From: AC-69 sp035701505
GTDB taxonomy: Bacteria > Actinomycetota > UBA4738 > HRBIN12
Reading direction: 5' to 3'
Assembly (NCBI GenBank): GCA_035701505.1
Contig: DASSSA010000053.1
Location: forward strand, 1-24,014
Length of the DNA: 24,014 bases
In this document: piece by piece, positions 1 through 7,823 of the stretch
Numbering within the stretch: the first letter of the stretch is position 1
Layout: every line of letters begins with the position of its first letter
Made by a program: the position numbers and the translations under genes
Notes under the pieces: generated by a model
The model's input: only the letters and a program-made list of their open reading frames with translations
Database searches by the model: none
What the model was told of the DNA's origin: nothing

Positions 1-625
1 CGTCGCGGCCGCCGCCGAACACGAGGTTCAGCACGCCGGGGGGCAAGCCGGATTCCGCGAAGATCTCGACGATCAGCGCCGCGGTCAACGGGGTCAGCGA
101 CGCCGGCTTGAACACGACGGTGTTGCCGGACACGAGCGCCGGGGCCATCTTCCAGATCGGGATCGCGACCGGGAAGTTCCACGGCGTCACGACCGCGACC
201 GGCCCGACCGGCTGCTTGATCGTGTAGCAGAAGTTGTGCGGCAGCTCGGAGGGAATGGTCTCCCCGGTGATTCGCCGCGCTTCGCCCGCGAAGAACTCGA
301 CGACGTTGATCGCGCGCTGGATTTCGCCGCGCGATTCCGAGAGCGTCTTGCCTTCCTCCCGCGTCAGCGCCTCGGCGAGCTCCTGGCGGCGCTCTTCCAT
401 CCGCCGCTGCACCCGGTAGAGGATCTGCCCGCGCACGGGCGCGGGCGTGTTGCGCCACCCCTCGAACGCGGCCGCCGCCGCCTCGCACGCCTCCGCGGCC
501 TCCGCGGCGGTGGAGGACGGCGCGTCCGCGACGACGTCCGTAGTGTCGGCCGGATTCACGTCGGGGATGCGCCCGCCCGTCGACTCGCGCCACTCGCCCC
601 CGATGAAGTTCCGAAGTGTCTTCAT
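1..625 (-). CDS. Aldehyde dehydrogenase, NAD(P)+-dependent family (partial, C-terminal part outside window)
   Basis: Only the first 208 codons are present; the rest, including the catalytic Cys, lies beyond base 1. The start ATG (complement of 623-625) gives MKTLRNFIGGEW, a typical ALDH beginning, though its Shine-Dalgarno sequence is weak. Visible ALDH landmarks are the substrate/cofactor strand ending in TPWNFP at residues 148-152 (Asn150 is the oxyanion Asn of the family) and VFKPAS around residue 173, whose Lys contacts the cofactor. The stretch LTREEGKTLSESRGE near residue 88-102 resembles the alpha-ketoglutaric / succinic semialdehyde dehydrogenase branch, but the exact substrate cannot be read from half a protein. 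It lies 89 bp downstream of the C-N hydrolase and probably oxidises a semialdehyde made by that operon. Family assignment is secure; substrate is inference. Confidence 0.9.
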   Translation of the reverse strand, partial: MKTLRNFIGGEWRESTGGRIPDVNPADTTDVVADAPSSTAAEAAEACEAAAAAFEGWRNTPAPVRGQILYRVQRRMEERRQELAEALTREEGKTLSESRGEIQRAINVVEFFAGEARRITGETIPSELPHNFCYTIKQPVGPVAVVTPWNFPVAIPIWKMAPALVSGNTVVFKPASLTPLTAALIVEIFAESGLPPGVLNLVFGGGRD

Positions 626-714
626 GTGCAGCGTTTCTTTGGATCGCAGGAACAGGGGAGACGGGGAGGACGGGACAAAGCGGGTCTTCCCTCCACCTCT
701 GCTCCTGTCATCGG

Positions 715-1554
715 TCAGATGGTGGTGATGGCTCCGTACGTCTCGGGACGGCGATCCCGGTAGAACTGCCACGTATTCCGTACCTGCTGGATCATCCCGA
801 GATCGAGATCCGCGACGACGACCTCGTCCCGATCGCGGCTGCCGACCGCGAGGAACTGCCCGCGGGGGTCGCAGAAGTAGCTCTGCCCGTAGAACTCGCC
901 GATGTTCCACGGCTTCTCCACGCCCACGCGGTTGATGGCGCCGACGAAGTACCCGTTGGCCACGGCGTGCGCCGGCTGCTCCAGTAGCCAAAGGTACTTG
1001 GAGAGCGACTCGACAGTGGCCGAGGGGTTGAACACGATCTCCGCGCCCTTCAGCCCGACCTCACGGCCGACCTCGGGGAAATGCCGGTCGTAGCAGATGA
1101 TGAGCCCCACCTTGCCGACAGAGGTTTGGAACACCGGATAACCGAGGTTCCCCGGCTTGAAGTAGAACTTCTCCCAGAAGCACGGCCCGACGTGAGGGAT
1201 GTGGGTCTTCCGGTACTTGCCGAGGAGCGTGCCGTCGGCCTCGATCACCGCGGCCGAGTTGTAGTACACGCCGGTCTGCGCCTCCTCGTACCACGGCACG
1301 ACCAACACCATGTTGTGCTGCTTCGCTACCTCGCGCATCCGCGTGATCGTCGGGCCACCCTCGGGCTCGGCCGTCCGGTACCACTTGGGGTCCTGCTCGG
1401 CCGGGAAGTACGGGCCGTGGAAGATCTCCTGGAGGCACGTCACCTTGGCGCCCTCGGCGGCCGCCTTGCCGATCAGTTCGATGTGCTTGTCGATGGCCTC
1501 GTCCTTCGGCATGTTCGCGTAGCACTGGATCACGGCTGCCCGAACCGTGGTCAT
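715..1554 (-). CDS. Carbon-nitrogen hydrolase (nitrilase superfamily), beta-ureidopropionase / N-carbamoyl amidase-like
   Basis: This 279-aa cytoplasmic enzyme carries the complete Glu-Lys-Cys triad of the superfamily: Glu43 in LQEIF, Lys116 in KYRKTHIPH and Cys154 in IICYDRHFPE. Members hydrolyse non-peptide C-N bonds. The spacing, the KTHIP block and the length match the beta-ureidopropionase / N-carbamoylputrescine amidase group, which releases ammonia and CO2 from N-carbamoyl amino compounds. Its ATG overlaps the stop of the upstream LLM oxidoreductase in an ATGA tetranucleotide, with GGAGGAGG just before it, so the two are probably translationally coupled. With the LLM protein upstream and an aldehyde dehydrogenase downstream, a role in reductive pyrimidine degradation or related ureide use is likely. 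The true substrate is unproven, and no dihydropyrimidinase is visible here. Confidence 0.9.
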   Translation of the reverse strand: MTTVRAAVIQCYANMPKDEAIDKHIELIGKAAAEGAKVTCLQEIFHGPYFPAEQDPKWYRTAEPEGGPTITRMREVAKQHNMVLVVPWYEEAQTGVYYNSAAVIEADGTLLGKYRKTHIPHVGPCFWEKFYFKPGNLGYPVFQTSVGKVGLIICYDRHFPEVGREVGLKGAEIVFNPSATVESLSKYLWLLEQPAHAVANGYFVGAINRVGVEKPWNIGEFYGQSYFCDPRGQFLAVGSRDRDEVVVADLDLGMIQQVRNTWQFYRDRRPETYGAITTI

Positions 1555-2558
1555 GACCTACCTCCTCCTTCGAACGCGGGGATCAGCTGTTTCCCGAAGC
1601 TCTCGATGACGGCCGCGGGGTCATCGACCATCGAGTAGATGTTGAACTGGTCCACGCCGAGCGCCTCGAGGTCCTTCAGCTTGGCCAAGCACCGTTCGGC
1701 GGTGCCGATCACGCAGAACCGGTCGACGACTTCATCGGTGACGAAGGAGGCGTGCTCGGCGCCGGTCCGGCCGTGCTCCGCGTAGTCGTAGTGGTCACGC
1801 GCCTTGATGAAGTCGGTGAGCTCCTGCGGCAGGTCGGTGGTCGCGTACCGCTTCACCAGGTCCACGACGTGGTTGGAGACCAGCGCGGGGAACCACCGGA
1901 CCTGATCGCGCGCGTGCCGGAGGTCGTCGGTGACGTAGGCGGGCGCGGCGCTCATGATCTGGATGTCCTCGTATCGCCGGCCCGCCTCCTTCGCTCCCTC
2001 CTTCACGTACTGAAGGGACCACTCGACGATGTACGGGTCGGCGAGCTGCATGATCAGGCCGTCGGCCACCCGCCCGGCGCAGCGAAGCGCCTTCGGCCCG
2101 TAGGCCGCCACCCACACGGGAAGCCGCCCCTCGGCCCACTTCAGCTGGGTGGGCGTGCCCTCGTAGTCCACCTCCCGGCCCTCCGCGAGGTCCTTGATCG
2201 TGCGGCACGCCTCCTCTAGCCGCTCCACCGTGACCGGTGGCTTGCCGATCACCCGGCGGGCGCTGTCCCCCCGGCCGATCCCCATCACCATCCGCCCGCC
2301 AGAGATCTCGTTCAGCGTGGCCAGGGCGCTCGCGGTGACCGTGACGTCCCGGGTGGCCGGGTTCGTCACGCACGGCCCGATCCGGATCCGCTCGGTGTTC
2401 GCCGCGATCAGCGTGAACACGGGGTAGACGTCCTGCCACAGGACGTGCGAGTCCCAGGCCCAGACATAGTCGAACCCGTTGTCTTCCGCCAGCTTGGCCC
2501 AGTCCACAACGCGCGACGGAGGGGGGTCGAGCATGAACGTGACGCCGAAGGACAGCAT
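1551..2558 (-). CDS. LLM-class (luciferase-like) F420-dependent oxidoreductase, probably TIGR03842/CPS_4043-like
   Basis: I place the start at the ATG complementary to 2556-2558 (MLSFGVTFMLDPP), because AAGGAG lies 5 nt before it. A longer open frame to 2795 would overlap the neighbouring protease gene and has no family resemblance. The 335-aa product has the LLM TIM-barrel pattern: WAKLAEDNGFDYVWAWDSH near residues 20-38, TNPATRDVTVTASALATL near 68-85 and GRMVMGIGRGDS near 91-102. The last segment is the flavin/F420 phosphate-binding region of MER-like F420 enzymes. From memory of the family, the CPS_4043 group is often beside pyrimidine-degradation genes, which agrees with the coupled C-N hydrolase. 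F420 use is inferred from similarity; FMN use is the alternative. It is the first gene of the leftward operon. Confidence 0.85.
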   Translation of the reverse strand: MLSFGVTFMLDPPPSRVVDWAKLAEDNGFDYVWAWDSHVLWQDVYPVFTLIAANTERIRIGPCVTNPATRDVTVTASALATLNEISGGRMVMGIGRGDSARRVIGKPPVTVERLEEACRTIKDLAEGREVDYEGTPTQLKWAEGRLPVWVAAYGPKALRCAGRVADGLIMQLADPYIVEWSLQYVKEGAKEAGRRYEDIQIMSAAPAYVTDDLRHARDQVRWFPALVSNHVVDLVKRYATTDLPQELTDFIKARDHYDYAEHGRTGAEHASFVTDEVVDRFCVIGTAERCLAKLKDLEALGVDQFNIYSMVDDPAAVIESFGKQLIPAFEGGGRS

Positions 2559-2728
2559 CACCGCTCCTTTCCCTCGCGGCTCGGAGGTGACAGCGTACTT
2601 GAGCGCGATGTCCACCGTGACGCCCACCGGATCGGGGTCCATGACCCCACGACCGGCGGTACCGGTCGCCAGCCAGCGTCGCTCGTCCGCCCGGGTGACC
2701 CAGGCTGGGACGGCTGTGCGGAGGAGGC

Positions 2729-4006
2729 TCAGACGGCGATGGGGCTGGTTATCAGGCGGATCGTCGCGCTGTGCGTTCCGCTCCGGTCGACCCACGTCAC
2801 TCGGATCTGCTCCCCCGGGTCGTGCCGGTAAATGGCCGCCCCGAGCGCATCGGCTGACGAGACACGTTGCCCGTCGATGACGGTGATCACCGACCGCGGG
2901 GTGATGCCGGCCGATTCCGCCGGCGCCCCGGGGCGTACGCTCAGCACCAACGCTCCCGAGGTGACGTTCAACCCCAGGCGGGCGGCCCTCTCCGAGTCCA
3001 GGTCGTCCGTCGCGACGCCGAGGAACCCGGGGGGGCCGATGACGATGCTGCCGGTCTCATTCCCCGATCGGATCTGCCCCACGATCCCGAGCGCGTCGTT
3101 CGAGGGGATGGCGAAGCCGATGCTCGAGGCGGACTGGCCGAAGTTGCTTCGGGCCGCGGCGGTGATCATCCCCACCACCCTGGCCGAGGAGTCCACGAGC
3201 GGACCGCCCGAGTCGCCGGGCTGGATCGGCGCGTCCATCTGGATCAGTCCCCTCAGTTGCTCCGAGCCTCCCAGGCCGCCGCCCACGGTGATCGAACGCT
3301 CCAGCGCGGAGACCGTGCCCTCAGTGACGCTCGGCGAACCGCCCTGTCCCAGGGCGTTGCCGATGGCCACGACCTCCTGGCCGAGGACCAGGTCAGAGGA
3401 GTCGGCGAGCGTGACGGTGGGGAGGCCGGACACGCCCTGGACCTGGAGCAGGGCCACGTCGTCCCTGAAATCGACCCCGACCACGCTCGCCTCATAGGTG
3501 CCCGAGCGCCCGGTGATCGAGACCTCGATCTTCGTGGCCCCCTGGATCACGTGATTGTTGGTGAGGACCTCGCCGGACGAGGTGACGAGCATCCCCGTCC
3601 CCGCCCCCCGGCCGATCTGACCGAAGGGACCCTGGATCTCCGTGTTGATGTCCACCACGGCGGGCTCGACGCGATCCGCGATGGCCTGCACGTCCAGGCT
3701 CGTCGCGGCCTGACCGTTCGAGGATCCGCCGGTCTCCGTGGAAGACCCCCGGTCTCTCGTGAGGCCCCACCCCAGGCCGGCCCCGGCGCCCAACAGCAGA
3801 AGCGCGGCGAGGACGGCGGCAACGATGCGGCTCGGCCGCCGCGCGGCCTGAGGAGGAGAAGCGGGTGGGTACGGCTGAGATGACGAAGGAGTCGGGGGTG
3901 GCGGCGGCGGCCAGCCGCTTGTGGGCGCTGGTTCGGGCGGATCGGGCAGGGACTGATGGGGTTCGGTTGGGTGCTCGTTCATCTCACCATTATCCAGCTC
4001 GGGCAT
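2729..4006 (-). CDS. HtrA/DegP-like membrane-anchored serine protease with C-terminal PDZ domain
   Basis: The start ATG (complement of 4004-4006, MPELDNGEMNE) is preceded by AGGAGG at a 6-nt distance; the frame extends further upstream without support. The 425-aa protein has a proline-rich cytoplasmic N-terminus (about 14-55), one membrane segment at about 61-83 (IVAAVLAALLLLGAGAG), a short linker, a trypsin-like domain and a PDZ domain at about 325-420. The triad is visible: His152 in TNNHVIQG, Asp183 in FRDDVALLQV and Ser266 in QPGDSGGPL. Such proteins degrade or refold damaged envelope proteins outside the cytoplasmic membrane. The architecture matches actinobacterial PepD/HtrA proteins. 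A perfect inverted repeat abuts the ribosome-binding site. Family assignment is certain; its clients are unknown. Confidence 0.95.
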   Translation of the reverse strand: MPELDNGEMNEHPTEPHQSLPDPPEPAPTSGWPPPPPPTPSSSQPYPPASPPQAARRPSRIVAAVLAALLLLGAGAGLGWGLTRDRGSSTETGGSSNGQAATSLDVQAIADRVEPAVVDINTEIQGPFGQIGRGAGTGMLVTSSGEVLTNNHVIQGATKIEVSITGRSGTYEASVVGVDFRDDVALLQVQGVSGLPTVTLADSSDLVLGQEVVAIGNALGQGGSPSVTEGTVSALERSITVGGGLGGSEQLRGLIQMDAPIQPGDSGGPLVDSSARVVGMITAAARSNFGQSASSIGFAIPSNDALGIVGQIRSGNETGSIVIGPPGFLGVATDDLDSERAARLGLNVTSGALVLSVRPGAPAESAGITPRSVITVIDGQRVSSADALGAAIYRHDPGEQIRVTWVDRSGTHSATIRLITSPIAV

Positions 4007-4018
4007 CGGAAGCCTCCT

Positions 4019-4037
4019 GGTGGGTCGGTTACCCACC
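4019..4037 (-). promoter_or_regulatory. Perfect 7-bp inverted repeat immediately upstream of the htrA ribosome-binding site
   Basis: The arms GGTGGGT (4019-4025) and ACCCACC (4031-4037) are perfectly complementary with a 5-nt spacer. The repeat directly abuts the AGGAGG of the protease gene. It could be a repressor operator or an mRNA stem-loop affecting translation. The repeat is seen directly; its function is inference. Confidence 0.4.
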
Positions 4038-4077
4038 CATGGTCTGGCCCTTGCCTGAAGGGAGAGTTGGAGGAGCC

Positions 4078-5442
4078 TCAGGATCTCCTGTGAGCGTGGT
4101 CCTCCCAGCCTTCCGCGCCTTCCCACGGGTCGTAGTCGACCTCGAGGGCCTCCTGTGCCGGGCGTTCACCCTCCGGCACGTTCCGCAGGTTGAGCCGGAT
4201 CCTGGTCCACGTCGAGCTTCGACCTCGCATCGAGTCCACCAGAACGTCCGCCGGAGCGAGGTTCTTCCAAACCTCGGGATGCCGCCCCTTCCACCGTTCC
4301 AGCCCCTCCCGAGCCTCGGCCTCGGTAGCCGCCCTGGCCACCTCGATGAGCGGCATGGTCGTCCGCCGCCTCCCCGTCGGCCCGGCTCGTTTGCCCGGGG
4401 CGGGTGGAGGGACGACGCCCTGCCGTTCAGGCTTCCCGCTCGCCTTGCGCCGCTTCGAGGGCTGGACCCGGGGCGGCTCGCCGGCCTGCTTGGCAAAGTG
4501 CGGCGGCCACGGCGCATCGCCGAACCCTGCCTCCTCGTGCTGTACGGACAGCTCGAGCAGCCGTTCCAGCGAGTCGGTGGCATCGTCCATGTGCTCGAAC
4601 GGGTCGCCGAGCTCGGTGAACCGCTTGGGGACGGTGTCGATGGTGAACGCCTCCGCGTCGCAGCCCGGCACCTCGTCCCAAGAGAGCGGCTTGGACACGC
4701 GGACATCCGGGGTCGGGCGCACCGAGTACGCCGAGGCGACCGTCCGATCCTTGGCGTTCTGGTTGTAGTCGAGGAACACCCCGTGTCTTTCCTCTTTCCA
4801 CCAGCGGCTGGTGGCGAGATCCGGCGCTCGACGCTCGACCTCCCGGGCCAGGGCCAGGGCGGCCCGGCGGACCTCGGGGAACGTCCACCGCGGCTCGATC
4901 CGGCAGTACACATGGAACCCCCGGGATCCCGAAGTCTTCGGCCACCCTCGCATCCCCAAGTCGTCGAGGACCTCCTTCGTGACCATGGCGACGTCCCGGA
5001 TCTGCGGCCAGGACACACCGGGGATGGGATCGAGATCGACGCGGAGCTCGTCGGGGTGATCCAGGTCCTCCGCGCGGACCGGGTGGGGATTGAGGTCGAT
5101 GCACCCCAGATTGATCACCCACCCGAGCTGAGCCGCGTCTCGGACCACGATCTCCTCCGCGGTGCGGCCAGAAGGGAAGGCCAGCTCGACCACCTCGATC
5201 CAGTCGGGCCGGGATGTGGGAGCCCGTTTCTGGAAGAAGAACTCGCCTTCCGCCCCGTTCACGTAGCGCTTGAGGGCCATCGGCCGGCCACCGACCCCAC
5301 GCAGTGCGCCCTCGGCAACCGACAGGTAGTACCGGACCAGATCGAGCTTCGTGTGGCCGGTGCGGGGAAAGAACACCTTGTCCGGGTTGCTGACGATGAC
5401 CTCGCGCCCGGAGACCTCGAGGACCTCTTTTCGAGCCGGCAT
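4078..5442 (-). CDS. LigD-type DNA polymerase/primase (PolDom) with extra C-terminal domain, no ligase domain
   Basis: This is a primase-polymerase of the archaeo-eukaryotic primase fold, as in the polymerase domain of bacterial NHEJ LigD, which fills gaps at double-strand breaks. The beginning (VSNPDKVFFP, then LDLVRYYLSVAEG), GRPMALKRYVNG and FFQKRAP are typical. The metal-binding pair is in ELRVDLDPIPG, and GSRGFHVYCRI supplies the His motif. Polymerase similarity ends near residue 290. A basic, proline-rich linker then leads to a further roughly 85-residue domain (MPLIEVARAATEAEAREGLE onward, with MRGRSSTWTRIRLNL) whose role I do not know. No ligase or nuclease domain and no Ku gene are present in the window. 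The start could be 5442 (GGTG 5 nt upstream) or the in-frame ATG at 5463; neither has a strong Shine-Dalgarno sequence. Confidence 0.9.
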   Translation of the reverse strand: MPARKEVLEVSGREVIVSNPDKVFFPRTGHTKLDLVRYYLSVAEGALRGVGGRPMALKRYVNGAEGEFFFQKRAPTSRPDWIEVVELAFPSGRTAEEIVVRDAAQLGWVINLGCIDLNPHPVRAEDLDHPDELRVDLDPIPGVSWPQIRDVAMVTKEVLDDLGMRGWPKTSGSRGFHVYCRIEPRWTFPEVRRAALALAREVERRAPDLATSRWWKEERHGVFLDYNQNAKDRTVASAYSVRPTPDVRVSKPLSWDEVPGCDAEAFTIDTVPKRFTELGDPFEHMDDATDSLERLLELSVQHEEAGFGDAPWPPHFAKQAGEPPRVQPSKRRKASGKPERQGVVPPPAPGKRAGPTGRRRTTMPLIEVARAATEAEAREGLERWKGRHPEVWKNLAPADVLVDSMRGRSSTWTRIRLNLRNVPEGERPAQEALEVDYDPWEGAEGWEDHAHRRS

Positions 5443-5565
5443 CGCATCACCATACCGACGCATCCGGCCGGTGTGCGGAGCTGGCGCGACCGCAGATCGC
5501 CCGTGAGGTTAGGCTACGTTCAGCCAGGGTTCTCGCTGGTGGTACGCGAAGAGGAGGCTCGCGAC

Positions 5566-5787
5566 ATGGCCAAGAAGAAGGCGAAGAAGAAGGCTGCGAA
5601 GAAGGCCGCCAAGGCAGAGGCCAAGGTGGCGAGAAAGGCCGAGAAGAAGACCAAGGCGGTGAACGAGGCGGCCACGGAGGCCCAAGCGGAGGCCACACCG
5701 GCGGCGCCCAAACGCAGTTCCAGGCGTGAGGCCGGCCAAGCGGCGGCGACCCCACCCGCGCCGGCGGCATCGCCAACCCCTCCGTAG
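5566..5787 (+). CDS. Small lysine/alanine-rich basic protein (histone H1-tail-like)
   Basis: The 73-aa product begins MAKKKAKKKAAKKAAK, continues as a Lys/Ala/Glu-rich segment to about residue 45 and ends in a Pro/Ala tail. The start ATG has a strong GAGGAGG 8 nt upstream, which is the main argument for a real gene. The N-terminal half resembles histone H1-like tails and the lysine-rich tails of actinobacterial HU and Ku, so nonspecific DNA or RNA (or polyP) binding is plausible. Low complexity makes homology meaningless, and no enzyme domain is present. It diverges from the LigD-type polymerase across a gap of about 120 bp containing TAGGCT/TAACCT boxes on the two strands. It is one end of a much longer antisense open frame that I regard as spurious. 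Confidence 0.65.
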   Translation: MAKKKAKKKAAKKAAKAEAKVARKAEKKTKAVNEAATEAQAEATPAAPKRSSRREAGQAAATPPAPAASPTPP

Positions 5788-5807
5788 TCGTCAGCCGGGG
5801 GTGCCCG

Positions 5808-6326
5808 TCAGCCCAAGCGCCGCGGGACCACGAAGTCGACCAGTTCCCCGCTCTCCCTCTCGAGGTCCTTCCACCCGGCGGGGCCGAAGGCCAGCGTGGC
5901 CAGGCCTGCGGTCGGGAACTTGTCCTCGAGCAGATTTCGAAGCGGTCCCTCCCTCGCCAGCAGGAGCGCGAGGTCCTGCACCCCGGGGTTGTGCCCGATC
6001 ATCATCACCGAGTCGACCTCCTCGGCCACGGCGTGCAGCCGCTCCAACAGTCGATCCTCGGTCGCCGCGTACAACGACCGCTCGATGGAGATCTCTGTTT
6101 GCCGGCCAAGGCTGGGAGCGATCCGTTCGAGCGTCTGCCGAGCCCGCATCGCCGAGGAGCAGAGGATCAGGTCGGGCCTGATCGCTGCCTTCGTCGCTTG
6201 GTCGGCGATCCTCGCCGCGGCGCGCCGCCCTCTCGGCGCGAGCGGTCGGTCGTGATCGTCGATCGAGGGATCGTCCCAACTCGACTTGGCGTGGCGGAGG
6301 AGGAACAGATGGTGGGAATCGACCAC
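5808..6326 (-). CDS. SixA-like phosphohistidine phosphatase (histidine phosphatase superfamily)
   Basis: The 172-aa protein opens with LFLLRHAKSSWDDPS (the RHG signature in the SixA form RHAKSSW; catalytic His12) and has the second His in MMIGHNPGVQDL. Arg and Glu phosphate-pocket residues are in the expected places. SixA proteins dephosphorylate phosphohistidine on proteins, but many relatives act on small phosphoesters. The start is GTG (complement of 6324-6326) with no Shine-Dalgarno sequence. A TACCCT box ends 6 nt before it, so a leaderless transcript is likely. It diverges from PPK2 over 72 bp and is the first of two SixA-like genes in the polyphosphate island. Substrate is unknown. Confidence 0.9.
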   Translation of the reverse strand: MVDSHHLFLLRHAKSSWDDPSIDDHDRPLAPRGRRAAARIADQATKAAIRPDLILCSSAMRARQTLERIAPSLGRQTEISIERSLYAATEDRLLERLHAVAEEVDSVMMIGHNPGVQDLALLLAREGPLRNLLEDKFPTAGLATLAFGPAGWKDLERESGELVDFVVPRRLG

Positions 6327-6338
6327 GATGGGAGGGTA
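6327..6338 (-). promoter_or_regulatory. Leaderless -10 element (TACCCT) for the sixA-like gene
   Basis: On the minus strand TACCCT (complement of 6333-6338) is followed by 6 nt and the GTG start, and no Shine-Dalgarno sequence is present. This is the TANNNT arrangement known for leaderless actinobacterial genes. No good -35 is visible. Confidence 0.4.
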
Positions 6339-6398
6339 CCCGGGCGTCGAGCCCCCGACGATGGAGGCGTAGCATGGTGGCCCGCCGAGGGGGAAGCC

Positions 6399-7226
6399 AT
6401 GGCCGACAGGTCAGATTCACCCGGAACGACGAAGGAGGCCAACGCCGGGCGGAAGCTCGGGAACAAGGAATATGCCCGGGAGCTTAGGAAGCTCCAGGTC
6501 GAGCTGGTGAAGCTCCAGGAGTGGGTCAAGTCCCAAGGCCTCAAAGTCGTCGTGATCTTCGAGGGCCGAGATGCCGCGGGCAAGGGTGGCGCCATCAAGC
6601 GGATCACGGAAGGTCTGAACCCTCGGGTGTGCCGGGTCGTGGCGCTCCCCGCGCCGACCGAGCGCGAGAGGAGCCAGTGGTATTTCCAGCGCTACATCGG
6701 CCACCTTCCCGCGGCCGGCGAGATGGTGCTCTTCGACCGCAGCTGGTACAACCGGGCCGGCGTCGAGCGGGTCATGGGCTTCTGCACCGAGGACGAGTAT
6801 CAGGAGTTCCTTCGCTCGTGCCCGGAGTTCGAACGGATGCTCGTTCGGGCCGGGATCATCCTCATCAAGTATTGGTTCTCGGTGAGCGATGAGGAGCAGG
6901 AACGACGGTTCCAGCAGCGGATCACCAACCCCACGAAGCGCTGGAAGCTGAGCCCCATAGACGTCCAGTCACGGGCTAAGTGGGTCGAGTACTCCAGGGC
7001 CAAGGACGAGATGTTCAAGTACACCGACATCAAGCAGGCGCCGTGGTACGTCGTCGCGTCGGACGACAAGCAACGGGCCCGCCTCAACGTCATCAGCCAC
7101 TTGCTGAGCTTGATCCCTTACCAGGACCTGACGCCCGAGCCCATCGAGCTGCCTCCGAAGCACAGGGACGAGGGGTACGTTCGCCCGCCCATCGCCGATC
7201 AAACGTTCGTGCCGGATAGCTTCTGA
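6399..7226 (+). CDS. ppk2: Polyphosphate kinase 2 (PPK2 family)
   Basis: PPK2 enzymes transfer phosphate between polyphosphate and nucleotides, usually making NTP or NDP from polyP in the cytoplasm. The 275-aa product has the Walker A loop FEGRDAAGKGG (Gly56-Gly64, Lys62), the Walker B/aspartate motif LFDRSWYNRAG (Asp113) and the family block TNPTKRWKLSP, followed by DIKQAPWYVV. The length fits a single-domain PPK2 close to class I, but the nucleotide preference (ADP, GDP or AMP) cannot be decided here. The ATG at 6399 follows GAGGGGGA; longer in-frame extensions overlap the divergent SixA gene and are not used. No ppk1 is in the window. Its neighbours (SixA proteins, CHAD, Ppx) strengthen a role in polyphosphate turnover. 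Confidence 0.95.
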   Translation: MADRSDSPGTTKEANAGRKLGNKEYARELRKLQVELVKLQEWVKSQGLKVVVIFEGRDAAGKGGAIKRITEGLNPRVCRVVALPAPTERERSQWYFQRYIGHLPAAGEMVLFDRSWYNRAGVERVMGFCTEDEYQEFLRSCPEFERMLVRAGIILIKYWFSVSDEEQERRFQQRITNPTKRWKLSPIDVQSRAKWVEYSRAKDEMFKYTDIKQAPWYVVASDDKQRARLNVISHLLSLIPYQDLTPEPIELPPKHRDEGYVRPPIADQTFVPDSF

Positions 7227-7262
7227 CGCGGTAGCGAGGCCTTTTCCGACGAGCCAGCTCCG

Positions 7263-7715
7263 TCACTGACCGATCCACAGGTCCCGCACGAGCTCGCGGT
7301 CCCGGTCGTAGGTGAGCACCCGCTCGGCTTCTGCCAGGGGGACCCACCGAAGCCGGTCGACCTCGTCGGAGGGATCGAACCGTCCCTCCATCCACTCCAT
7401 CAGCCAGTACGTGACCTCCTTCCAGCGTGCTCGGCCGTCGCGATACCGGTGGGTGCCGATCACCTTCCCGATCCGACATCGGAAGCCCGTTTCCTCCCCC
7501 ACCTCGCGAACGGCCGCCTCCTCCAGGGTCTCGCCGGGGAGCAGCTTTCCCTTCGGGAAGGTCCAGTCGTCATATCGGGGTCGGTGGATCAGGACCACTT
7601 CGATGTCGCCGGCCGGGCCGACCCGCCAGATCACTGCCCCAGCGGCCTCGACCTCAGGGGCGATCCCATCGGCCTCGACCTCAGGCCGCGACTGCAACGG
7701 TCGGGAAGGATCCAT
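7263..7715 (-). CDS. Nudix hydrolase
   Basis: The 150-aa protein has a perfect Nudix box starting at GKLLPGETLEEAAV and ending REVGEETGF, matching Gx5Ex7REUxEExGU. The preceding AAGAVIWRV and YDDWTFPKGK are typical of the diadenosine polyphosphate / MutT-like group, which hydrolyses nucleoside diphosphates linked to another moiety. A substrate such as Ap4A, an oxidised nucleotide or diphosphoinositol-type polyP would suit the polyphosphate neighbourhood, but that is inference. The start ATG at 7715 lacks a Shine-Dalgarno sequence and lies 7 nt after TACGGT, suggesting leaderless translation. It converges with PPK2 (36 bp gap) and diverges from the CYTH-CHAD gene. Confidence 0.92.
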   Translation of the reverse strand: MDPSRPLQSRPEVEADGIAPEVEAAGAVIWRVGPAGDIEVVLIHRPRYDDWTFPKGKLLPGETLEEAAVREVGEETGFRCRIGKVIGTHRYRDGRARWKEVTYWLMEWMEGRFDPSDEVDRLRWVPLAEAERVLTYDRDRELVRDLWIGQ

Positions 7716-7728
7716 GTGGGACACCGTA
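7716..7728 (-). promoter_or_regulatory. Leaderless -10 element (TACGGT) for the Nudix gene
   Basis: TACGGT (complement of 7723-7728) is followed by 7 nt and the ATG. There is no ribosome-binding site, so transcription probably begins at or beside the start codon. A convincing -35 is not visible. Confidence 0.4.
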
Positions 7729-7823
7729 TCCGAGGCGATAGGAGCAAGCCACGGGCGCGCACCCAGGTGTCGAGAAGGTGAACGCCAGGTGAACGGCCTT
7801 CCCATGGGCCTGGCCCGAACCAT

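Noticed and set aside
2559..2795. N-terminal extension of the LLM oxidoreductase
   Set aside because: It overlaps the protease gene, does not resemble the family N-terminus, and a well-placed AAGGAG supports the start at 2558.
3865..5565. Very long plus-strand open frame antisense to the htrA and LigD-type polymerase genes
   Set aside because: It mirrors real genes on the other strand, has no family similarity and is a product of high GC third positions. Only its last 73 codons have an independent start and ribosome-binding site.
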